From an uncultured Collinsella sp. (GTDB lineage: Bacteria > Actinomycetota > Coriobacteriia > Coriobacteriales > Coriobacteriaceae), in assembly GCA_902494585.1 (NCBI GenBank), contig CABUUD010000093.1:1-7327 (forward strand): DNA of 7,327 bases, given 5' to 3'. The position numbers were made by a program, and so were the translations under genes. Below, piece by piece: positions 1 through 5,664 of this stretch; positions within the stretch are counted from its first letter, which is position 1; each line of letters starts with the position of its first letter. Under the pieces are notes generated by a model. That model had not been told where the DNA came from. It saw only the letters and a program-made list of their open reading frames with translations, and did not search any database.

Positions 1-291
1 CGAGCGCTCGGCGAGGACGCGGCGCGCGCCGCACATGTCTCGTCGACTAAGTCGATGACGGGGCACATGATCGGTGCCACGGGGGCCATCGAGGTCATGG
101 CCTGCGCCATGGCGCTCGAGCAGGGCGTGGTGCCCCCGACCATTAACTACCACACGCCCGATCCCGCCTGCGATCTTGACTACACGCCCAATCGCGCGGT
201 TCGCGCCGACCTTACCTGGGCGCTTTCGACCAACCTGGGCTTTGGCGGGCACAACGCCGCCATCGCGCTGCGTAGATATACGAGGAGCTAG
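1..291 (+). CDS. fabF: beta-ketoacyl-ACP synthase II, 3' end (partial)
   Basis: This is the C-terminal 96 codons of a ketoacyl-ACP synthase; the 5' end is outside the window. The enzyme condenses malonyl-ACP with an acyl-ACP in the cytoplasm, the elongation step of type II fatty-acid synthesis. The sequence shows the STKSMTGH block, whose Lys (codon at 49-51) and second active-site His (64-66) belong to the Cys-His-His thiolase-fold site, followed by GATGAIE. Next come the PPTINYHTPDP segment typical of FabF and the C-terminal LGFGGHN glycine loop (about 235-255). The nucleophilic Cys and first His would lie upstream. The stop TAG is at 289-291, and the Shine-Dalgarno sequence of accB (GAGGAG, 282-287) lies inside the end of this gene, so the two are tightly linked. 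FabF rather than FabB is chosen from the PPTINY/DPACDLDY region and the operon order. Confidence 0.95.
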   Translation, partial: RALGEDAARAAHVSSTKSMTGHMIGATGAIEVMACAMALEQGVVPPTINYHTPDPACDLDYTPNRAVRADLTWALSTNLGFGGHNAAIALRRYTRS

Positions 292-294
292 AGC

Positions 295-762
295 ATGGAT
301 TCCAAAAGACTTGCCGAGATAGCCGATGTTATGGAGGACCGCGGCCTCACGCGCGTGCGTGTTGAAGAGCCCGATGGCACCGCGGTCGAACTCGAGCGCG
401 CGAGCGCCGCGCAGCCGGTTGCCATGCCCATGCCGAGCGCCATGGCCGCTCCGGTTGCGGCTCCTGCAGCTATGCCCGCCGCGCCGGAACCCACCGCGCA
501 GACACCTGCCGCCGCGCCGGAGCCTAAGGGCACCGAGGTGACCGCTCCCATGGTCGGCGTTTTCTATGCTGCCCCGGCGCCGGGCGACGAGCCGTTTGTG
601 CACGTGGGCTCCAAGGTCAAGGCCGGTGAGACCCTCTGCATCATCGAGGCCATGAAGGTTCTCAACGAGGTGACGGCCGAGGCAGACGGCGAGGTGCTCG
701 AGATCTGCGTGGCCGACGGCGACCTCGTGGAGTTTGGCAGCTGCCTCATGAGGATCGGATAG
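295..762 (+). CDS. accB: biotin carboxyl carrier protein of acetyl-CoA carboxylase
   Basis: The 155-aa biotin carrier of acetyl-CoA carboxylase, close to the 156 aa of E. coli AccB. Its biotin moves between the carboxylase (AccC) and the carboxyltransferase (the AccD-AccA fusion). Residues 1-35 form the N-terminal helical segment. Residues about 37-80 are an Ala/Pro-rich flexible linker. Residues 82-155 form the biotinyl domain, with the TAPMVGVFY opening and a 'thumb' segment AAPAPGDEPF that marks AccB-type carriers. The biotinylation motif is EAMKVLNE with Lys121 as acceptor; the residue after Lys is Val where Met or Leu is more usual. The ATG at 295 has a good GAGGAG site 7 nt upstream and begins 3 nt after the fabF stop. 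The protein ends at a TAG (760-762) that overlaps the ribosome-binding region of fabZ. Confidence 0.96.
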   Translation: MDSKRLAEIADVMEDRGLTRVRVEEPDGTAVELERASAAQPVAMPMPSAMAAPVAAPAAMPAAPEPTAQTPAAAPEPKGTEVTAPMVGVFYAAPAPGDEPFVHVGSKVKAGETLCIIEAMKVLNEVTAEADGEVLEICVADGDLVEFGSCLMRIG

Positions 763-767
763 GTGAT
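761..767 (+). promoter_or_regulatory. ribosome-binding site deciding the fabZ start
   Basis: AGGTGAT matches the anti-Shine-Dalgarno end of 16S rRNA and overlaps the accB stop codon. It sits 4 nt before the ATG at 772, which supports that start over the in-frame GTG at 763, which is itself part of this site. A weaker GAGGAT (750-755) could serve the GTG. Confidence 0.6.
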
Positions 768-771
768 ATCC

Positions 772-1194
772 ATGAACAAAGAAGAGCTCAAGAAGCTGTT
801 GCCGCATCGCGAACCGATGCTTTTGCTCGACGAAGCCGAGCTGGTGGGCGACGAGGCCCACGGCAAGATCACGATTACGGGCGACGAGTACTTTTTGCAG
901 GGGCATTTTCCGGGAAACCCGGTCGTCCCCGGCGTGATTCAGTGCGAGATGCTCGCCCAAAACTGTTGCGTGCTGCTGATGGGCGATGAGGAGGCGCGCG
1001 GCGCGACGCCGTTCTACACGAGTCTGGACAAGGTGCGCTTTAAGCGTCCGGTGCGCCCGGGCGACACGGTGGATCTGGTGTGCTCCATCACGCGTGCGCG
1101 CGGGCCGTTCCGCTTTGCGACGGGTACTGCGAGCGTCAACGGTGAGGTTTGCTGTCGCGCCGATATGTCTTTTGCACTCATGCACGAAAGTTAA
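772..1194 (+). CDS. fabZ: 3-hydroxyacyl-ACP dehydratase
   Basis: A 140-aa hot-dog-fold dehydratase that removes water from (3R)-hydroxyacyl-ACP to give trans-2-enoyl-ACP in type II fatty-acid synthesis. The length fits FabZ (about 140-150 aa) rather than the longer FabA. Residues 1-12 contain the characteristic LLPHR motif. Residues 44-63 hold the active-site stretch: QGHFPGNP with catalytic His45 and VIQCEMLAQ with catalytic Glu59, spaced 14 residues apart as in E. coli (His54/Glu68). The ATG at 772 is preferred because it places the LLPHR motif at the usual distance and has an AGGTGAT site; a GTG at 763 would add three residues. The gene lies between accB and accC, 9 nt from accB, as in many Gram-positive fab operons. 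The stop is TAA at 1192-1194. Confidence 0.94.
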   Translation: MNKEELKKLLPHREPMLLLDEAELVGDEAHGKITITGDEYFLQGHFPGNPVVPGVIQCEMLAQNCCVLLMGDEEARGATPFYTSLDKVRFKRPVRPGDTVDLVCSITRARGPFRFATGTASVNGEVCCRADMSFALMHES

Positions 1195-1204
1195 GGAAGG
1201 CTTC

Positions 1205-2548
1205 ATGTTCGACAAAGTGCTCATCGCCAACCGCGGCGAAGTCGCGGTCCGTGTTATCCGCGCGTGCCGCGATATGGGCATCAAGACCGTCGCCGTTTAT
1301 TCCACGGCCGATGCGGACGCGCTGCACGTGCAGCTTGCCGATGAGGCGTATTGCATCGGCGGCCCGCGTCTTGCCGAGAGCTACCTCAACGACGATGCCG
1401 TGCTCACCTGTGCCGTAAAGTCGGGAGCTAAGGCAATTCATCCCGGCTATGGCTTTTTCTCCGAGAAGGCGAGCTTCGTGCGCGACTGCGACAAGTATGG
1501 CCTGGCGTTTGTCGGTCCTTCGGCCGGGGTGATCGACAGCATGGGCGACAAGGACGCCGCGCGTCGAACGGCCGCCGCGGCGGGCGTGCCCATCGTGCCG
1601 GGCTGCGATTTGCTCAAAAGCCCCGAGGAGGCGACGGCCGAGGCCGAGCGCATTGGCTGCCCCGTGCTCATCAAGGCGCGTGCAGGTGGCGGCGGTCGCG
1701 GTATTCGCAAGGTCGAGCGCGTGGAAGACGCGGCAAAGGCCTTTACTGAAGCACGCGCCGAGGGCGAGGCCGTTTTTGGCGACGGCGAGTGCTACATGGA
1801 GAAGTTCGTCGCGCCGGCGCACCACGTTGAGGTGCAGATTATGGCCGATAAGCAGGGCCATGTGTTTTCGCTCGGCGAGCGCGAGTGCTCGGTGCAGCGC
1901 CGCAACCAAAAGCTGATCGAGGAGAGCCCCGCGCCATGCCTCGACGGACGCGACGACATTCGTGCTCGCATGCACGAGGCAGCGCGTGACCTGGCTCGTG
2001 CCGTCGGCTACGAAGGAGCCGGTACCATCGAGTTCCTGTATTCGGATGACGGCAATTTCTACTTTATGGAAATGAACACGCGCTTGCAGGTGGAGCATCC
2101 GGTTACGGAGTTTGTGACCGATACCGACTTGGTCAAGTGGCAGCTGCGCGTGGCAGCCGGCCAGCCTCTGCCCTTTGAGCAGGAGGACATGCCGGTTCGC
2201 AACCACGCCATGGAGTGCCGCATCAATGCCGAAACGCCGGACTTTCTGCCGTCATGCGGAACGGTCACCGCGTTGCGTGTGCCGGGTGGTCCGCGCGTGC
2301 GCTGGGATTCCGCCATGTTTACCGGTGCGAAAGTTCCGCCGTACTACGACTCCATGCTCGGCAAGCTCATCGTGTGTGCGCCCACGCGTGACGGCGCCAT
2401 TCGCAAGATGCGCTCGGCCCTGGGCGAGCTCGTGATTGAAGGCGTGAGCGAAAACAGCGAGCTTCAGCTCGACGTGCTGGCAAACGACGAGTTCTTGTCG
2501 GGCATGTACCACACCGATCTGATGGGGCATCTCTATGCTGATGAATAG
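1205..2548 (+). CDS. accC: acetyl-CoA carboxylase biotin carboxylase subunit
   Basis: A 447-aa biotin carboxylase (E. coli AccC is 449 aa) that carboxylates the biotin on AccB using ATP and bicarbonate. The N-terminal domain starts FDKVLIANRGE and includes HPGYGFFSE (79-87). The ATP-grasp domain has Lys116, Lys157 and the glycine loop GGGGRG (161-166). Residues 288-297 carry metal- and biotin-site residues in MEMNTRLQVE, with Glu289, Asn291, Arg293, Gln295 and Glu297. Arg339 in ECRINAE matches the carboxybiotin-contacting Arg338 of E. coli. The C-terminal domain includes VPPYYDSMLGKLI (377-389). The glycine loop is preceded by Lys-Ala-Arg-Ala where E. coli has Lys-Ala-Ser-Gly, a modest change. 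The open frame extends upstream into fabZ, but the ATG at 1205 gives the family N-terminus and has AAGGAAGG at 1193-1200. The end overlaps accDA by 14 nt, implying translational coupling. Confidence 0.96.
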   Translation: MFDKVLIANRGEVAVRVIRACRDMGIKTVAVYSTADADALHVQLADEAYCIGGPRLAESYLNDDAVLTCAVKSGAKAIHPGYGFFSEKASFVRDCDKYGLAFVGPSAGVIDSMGDKDAARRTAAAAGVPIVPGCDLLKSPEEATAEAERIGCPVLIKARAGGGGRGIRKVERVEDAAKAFTEARAEGEAVFGDGECYMEKFVAPAHHVEVQIMADKQGHVFSLGERECSVQRRNQKLIEESPAPCLDGRDDIRARMHEAARDLARAVGYEGAGTIEFLYSDDGNFYFMEMNTRLQVEHPVTEFVTDTDLVKWQLRVAAGQPLPFEQEDMPVRNHAMECRINAETPDFLPSCGTVTALRVPGGPRVRWDSAMFTGAKVPPYYDSMLGKLIVCAPTRDGAIRKMRSALGELVIEGVSENSELQLDVLANDEFLSGMYHTDLMGHLYADE

Positions 2549-4259
2549 AAAAGCGAAGACGGTCAACGTCCTCGAGGGGCCGATGACCGAGTCGTGCGCC
2601 GAGTTTCCCGCGCGCCACGTGTTTATCAAGTGCCCGGAGTGCCGCCGTGTGATCGATGAGGCGCGCCTGCGCGACAACCTCGAGGTCTGCCCTCGTTGCG
2701 GCAAACACTTTCGCGTGAGCGGTCGCGCGCGCATGCGCATGACGGTCGACGAGGGCACGTTTGAGGAATGGGATGCCAATCTGGCGTCGGAGGACTTCCT
2801 CTCGTTTCCCGGTTATGCCGACAAGCTCAAGAGCACTGGCGAGCGTTCGGGCGAGCGCGATGCCGTCGTGTGCGGCAGGGGCAAAATTTGTGGCTGCGAT
2901 ACGGCGCTCTTCTTTATGGATGCCAACTTTATGATGGGCTCGATGGGCTCGGTGGTGGGCGAGAAGATCTGCCGTACGTTTGAGCGCGCGACCGACCTGG
3001 CGCTGCCGGTTGTCGGCTTTACCGTTTCGGGTGGCGCCCGCATGCAGGAGGGCGTGACATCGCTTATGCAGATGGCCAAGATTTCTGCGGCGGTTAGGCG
3101 CCACAGCGAGGCGGGCGGTCTGTATATCACGGTGCTCACCGACCCCACGACCGGAGGCGTAACCGCGAGCTTTGCCATGGAGGGCGATATTATCCTGGCC
3201 GAGCCCGATGCCCTGACGGCATTTGCCGGCCCGCGCGTGATCGAGCAGAACATGCACAAGCGCCTGCCCAAGGGATTCCAGCGCTCCGAGTTTTTGTTGG
3301 AGCACGGCTTTTGCGATGCCGTTGTTCCGCGTGGCGAGATTGCGCTCACGGTAGGCGAGCTGCTGGCACTGCACGAAGGGCACGCGCCCGGCCTGGGGGC
3401 ACCGCATGAGATCGTGCATACGGGTCGTCGCGGCAAAAAGCTGGGACACTTGTTCAAGCGCTCGGCCGTACCAAAAACCGCGCTCGAGATTGTCAAGCAG
3501 ACCCGCTCGGCAGATCGCGCCACGGCAGGTGAGATGATCTCGCTGGGCCTGGATGGATTTGTGGAGCTGCATGGCGACCGTTACTTTGGTGATGACGCCG
3601 CCGTGGTGGGTGGCATTGGCTGGAAAGACGGACGTCCTGTGACGGTTATCGCCATCGAGCGCGGCACCACGACCAAAGAGCGCATGCGTCGCAACTTTGG
3701 TATGGCACATCCCGAGGGCTACCGCAAGGCACGTCGCCTGATGCACCAAGCCGAGAAATTTGGTCGGCCGGTTCTGTGCCTGGTTGATACTTCGGGCGCG
3801 TTTTGCGGCATCGGTGCCGAGGAGCGCGGCCAGGGCGAGGCGATTGCCCAGAATCTCATGGAGATGAGCGGCCTTAAGACGCCGATTGTCTCGGTGGTGA
3901 CAGGCGAGGGCGGCTCTGGTGGCGCACTGGCACTGTCCGTGGCCGACCGCATCCTGATGCTCTCGAGCTCGGCCTATTCGGTCGTGAGCCCCGAGGCCTG
4001 TGCGTCGATTCTGTGGAAGGATACCGAGCGCGCGAATGAGGCCGCCGAGGCGCTTAAGCTCACGGCCCCCGATTTGTTGGCGCTCGGCATCATCGACGGC
4101 ATTGTTGATGATAGGGGCCTGTCGCATGAGGAGATCGCCGGTGCCGTCATGTCCTCGGCATTTGATGCCTTCGATACGCTTGGGCGGCTCGACGGCGCGA
4201 CCCTCACAAACCTCCGCTACGAAAAGTACCGCGCAATCGGTCAGTACCGTACGATGTGA
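2535..4259 (+). CDS. accDA: acetyl-CoA carboxylase carboxyltransferase, fused beta-alpha subunits (AccD-AccA)
   Basis: A 574-aa single chain with both halves of the carboxyltransferase, which moves CO2 from carboxybiotin on AccB to acetyl-CoA to make malonyl-CoA. Residues about 30-283 are AccD: a zinc ribbon with Cys33/Cys36 and Cys52/Cys55 (spacing CX2C-X15-CX2C, as in E. coli), then GSMGSVVGEK, SGGARMQE, LTDPTTGGV and FAGPRVIEQ. Residues 284-312 are a basic linker. Residues about 315-574 are AccA: HGDRYFGDDAAVVGGIGW, RRNFGMAHPEGYRKA, GAEERGQGEAIA, GEGGSGGALAL and SPEACASILWK. The AccA half resembles the short lactic-acid-bacterial type and lacks the long N-terminal helical segment of E. coli AccA. 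The frame is uninterrupted through the junction. The usual DTPGA is DTSGAFCG here (419-425). The ATG at 2535 has GGGG (2524-2527) at good spacing; 2541 and 2583 are alternatives. The N-terminal 25 residues are poorly conserved. Confidence 0.95.
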   Translation: MLMNRKAKTVNVLEGPMTESCAEFPARHVFIKCPECRRVIDEARLRDNLEVCPRCGKHFRVSGRARMRMTVDEGTFEEWDANLASEDFLSFPGYADKLKSTGERSGERDAVVCGRGKICGCDTALFFMDANFMMGSMGSVVGEKICRTFERATDLALPVVGFTVSGGARMQEGVTSLMQMAKISAAVRRHSEAGGLYITVLTDPTTGGVTASFAMEGDIILAEPDALTAFAGPRVIEQNMHKRLPKGFQRSEFLLEHGFCDAVVPRGEIALTVGELLALHEGHAPGLGAPHEIVHTGRRGKKLGHLFKRSAVPKTALEIVKQTRSADRATAGEMISLGLDGFVELHGDRYFGDDAAVVGGIGWKDGRPVTVIAIERGTTTKERMRRNFGMAHPEGYRKARRLMHQAEKFGRPVLCLVDTSGAFCGIGAEERGQGEAIAQNLMEMSGLKTPIVSVVTGEGGSGGALALSVADRILMLSSSAYSVVSPEACASILWKDTERANEAAEALKLTAPDLLALGIIDGIVDDRGLSHEEIAGAVMSSAFDAFDTLGRLDGATLTNLRYEKYRAIGQYRTM

Positions 4260-4275
4260 TAAAGGGACAACCCAC

Positions 4276-5514
4276 ATGTCACATTGGGAAAGGCGTTCCA
4301 TGCCACAAGTTTCTAACACCTCGTTTACAACGACGGTTTCATCAAACGCCATGGCCGTGGTGGACTATCTGTCCAAAAGCATGATGTCGGCGCTGCCGTT
4401 TATTGTCTGCGCGGCGTTGTTCCGCACCGTCGCCGTCATTATGGGCGAAGGCATGCTGGGCCTGTGGTCTGCCGATTCCGAAATCTATCGCCTGTTCTAC
4501 AGTTGGCTCTATAACGCCGGCTACTACTTTTTGCCCGTTTATCTTGGTTGGGCGGCCGCCCGCCAGCTCGGTTGCTCGGAGCAGCTGGGCATGATGCTGG
4601 GCGGCGTATTGATTGCGCCCGATCTGCTTAAGCTCGTCGATGCCGCATCGACGACGGGGGCATCGATGACTTCCGTGTATGGCCTGCTTCCCGCGCCGGT
4701 CAACGATTACACGACGACTGTTATTCCGGTTCTCATCTCGGTGCCCGTGCTATGGCGAGTGGAGTGTTTCTTTTCGCGCGTTATCCCTAAGGCCGTGGCG
4801 TTTTCGTTCGTTCCGTTTGCGACCATGCTTGTCATGGTTCCGGTTTCGCTGTGTATTACGGCACCGGCGGGCAGCTATCTGGGCATGCTGTTGGGCCAGC
4901 TTATGTTTATGCTTGGCAATTCCGGTGGCATCGTGTCGCTGCTCACGCTCATGGGGCTTGCCGCGGGCTGGGAGTTCCTTAAGATCGCGGGCGTCAGCAA
5001 CGTCGTCCTATCGCTCGCCTATGCGCAGTTTATGAGTGTGGGAACGGATTCGTGCATCCTGATCGCCGCGACGATGGCAACGTTCGCCGTTTGGGGCATG
5101 CCTTTTGGCGCGTCGCTCCGCGTTGCGGATAAGGACGAGAAGGCGCTCATGCTGGGCTATTCGATCTCGGGCGTGCTTGGCGGCGTAAGCGAGCCGGCGC
5201 TGTACGGTTGCGGCTTTAAATATGGCAGGTGCCTGACGTGCATGGCCATTGGCGGCGCCGTCGGAGGCCTTGTTGCGGCCGTGGGCCACGTTACGGCCTA
5301 TACCATCGGCATGACGAATGTCCTCATGGTCATTGGTTTTGCCACGGGCGGTATCTCGAACCTGCTGTGGTGCTGCGCTGCCGGCGGTGTGTCATTTGCG
5401 GTGTCTGCGGCGCTGAGCTACTGCTTTGGTGTGGTGCCGACGAAGGAACAGGCGACGGAGGACGGAGCCGATTCGCCCGAAACAGTGGCGAGCGCTGCTG
5501 AAGTAAGCGCATAA
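4276..5514 (+). CDS. orphan PTS EIIC-like membrane protein (glucose/beta-glucoside superfamily)
   Basis: A 412-aa polytopic membrane protein, roughly 8-10 hydrophobic segments, that resembles the sugar-translocating EIIC domain of BglF-type PTS permeases. Support: YYFLPVYLGWAAARQLG (about 83-99) matches the family's FLPVFMGYTAAK region. VIPVLISVPVLWRVE followed by VIPKAVAF (149-176) aligns with the BglF stretch TVFPVVLAAWL...ILPDAL. GVSEPALYG (303-311) matches the GITEPAVYG signature with its substrate-site Glu (Glu306). No EIIB Cys domain or EIIA His domain is attached: the N-terminus is a short hydrophilic stretch and the C-terminus a 30-residue acidic tail. The GLHWG motif of BglF reads GLAAGWEF (227-234), with no His. 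The gap from accDA is 16 nt, so co-transcription with the fatty-acid operon is likely. Starts at 4276 (AAAGGG, 4261-4266) and 4300 (AAAGG, 4289-4293) are both possible. Substrate and phosphotransfer partners are unknown; it may depend on EIIA/EIIB encoded elsewhere or act without phosphorylation. Confidence 0.8.
   Translation: MSHWERRSMPQVSNTSFTTTVSSNAMAVVDYLSKSMMSALPFIVCAALFRTVAVIMGEGMLGLWSADSEIYRLFYSWLYNAGYYFLPVYLGWAAARQLGCSEQLGMMLGGVLIAPDLLKLVDAASTTGASMTSVYGLLPAPVNDYTTTVIPVLISVPVLWRVECFFSRVIPKAVAFSFVPFATMLVMVPVSLCITAPAGSYLGMLLGQLMFMLGNSGGIVSLLTLMGLAAGWEFLKIAGVSNVVLSLAYAQFMSVGTDSCILIAATMATFAVWGMPFGASLRVADKDEKALMLGYSISGVLGGVSEPALYGCGFKYGRCLTCMAIGGAVGGLVAAVGHVTAYTIGMTNVLMVIGFATGGISNLLWCCAAGGVSFAVSAALSYCFGVVPTKEQATEDGADSPETVASAAEVSA
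4289..4293 (+). promoter_or_regulatory. second possible ribosome-binding site for the EIIC-like gene
   Basis: AAAGG lies 6 nt before an in-frame ATG at 4300, which would give a 404-aa protein starting MPQVSN. It competes with AAAGGG (4261-4266), 9 nt before the ATG at 4276. The first eight residues of the longer form are hydrophilic and not family-conserved, so sequence alone does not settle the start. Confidence 0.35.
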
Positions 5515-5522
5515 ACCTGTGC

Positions 5523-5545
5523 GACAAAAGGACGATTCTTTTGTC
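5523..5545. repeat. inverted repeat GACAAAAG-N7-CTTTTGTC
   Basis: A perfect 8-bp inverted repeat lies 8 nt after the EIIC-like stop. The arms are 5523-5530 and 5538-5545, and as RNA the stem can extend by a G-U and an A-U pair to a CGA loop (5533-5535). There is no T-run after it, so it is not a classical terminator. It could be a protein-binding palindrome, a transcript-end stabilising hairpin or a dispersed REP-like element; the GGACGATTCTTTTGTC part resembles repeats I recall near REP-associated transposases. Confidence 0.6.
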
Positions 5546-5553
5546 ATGCTCCA

Positions 5554-5585
5554 AGGCCGTGGCCCGTGCGGGCTGCGGCCTCTTT
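5554..5585 (+). terminator. probable intrinsic terminator of the fab-acc-EIIC operon
   Basis: A 12-bp stem pairs 5554-5565 (AGGCCGTGGCCC) with 5570-5581 (GGGCTGCGGCCT), with two adjacent G-U wobbles and a GTGC loop at 5566-5569. It is the strongest hairpin I can see in the window. The tail is short (TCTTT, 5581-5585), weaker than a typical U-tract, so termination may be incomplete or helped by Rho. Its place 40 nt after the EIIC-like stop and before a separate promoter fits an operon end. Confidence 0.6.
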
Positions 5586-5612
5586 GTATCTGGGAGACAA
5601 AGTGGCTACACT
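5584..5612 (+). promoter_or_regulatory. candidate sigma-70-type promoter for the cation-efflux gene
   Basis: TTGTAT (5584-5589) and TACACT (5607-5612) are separated by 17 nt, placing a start near 5619 and a leader of about 45 nt before the ATG at 5665. Both boxes are imperfect. An overlapping TACAAT (5612-5617) is a better -10 box but has no good -35 at normal spacing. The call rests on motif match and on location just after the terminator. Confidence 0.35.
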
Positions 5613-5664
5613 ACAATCCGTTTGAGCAATGGATATATAGGTAGAACCGTGGGGGCGGATGTAG

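Noticed and set aside
986..1204. Upstream extension of the accC frame into fabZ.
   Set aside because: The extension overlaps fabZ in another frame and adds Arg-rich residues. The ATG at 1205 gives the exact family N-terminus and has a good ribosome-binding site.
1178..2206. A 342-codon open frame on the - strand opposite accC.
   Set aside because: Same reason: the + strand encodes a full biotin carboxylase, and the antisense product shows no family motif.
4000..4275. Upstream extension of the EIIC-like frame into accDA.
   Set aside because: It lies out of frame within conserved accDA sequence and encodes no EIIC-like residues; starts at 4276 or 4300 have ribosome-binding sites.
4260..4275. 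Possible terminator or promoter between accDA and the EIIC-like gene.
   Set aside because: The gap is 16 nt and holds only a ribosome-binding site; no hairpin or T-run is present.
2367..4352. A 661-codon open frame on the - strand opposite accDA.
   Set aside because: It mirrors a highly conserved gene. Its translation is rich in His, Arg and Ala without recognisable domains, and long antisense frames are expected opposite G+C-rich coding sequence.
5634..5639. TATATA as a -10 box for the cation exporter.
   Set aside because: No -35-like hexamer lies 16-18 nt upstream; the nearest TTTGAG is only 7 nt away.
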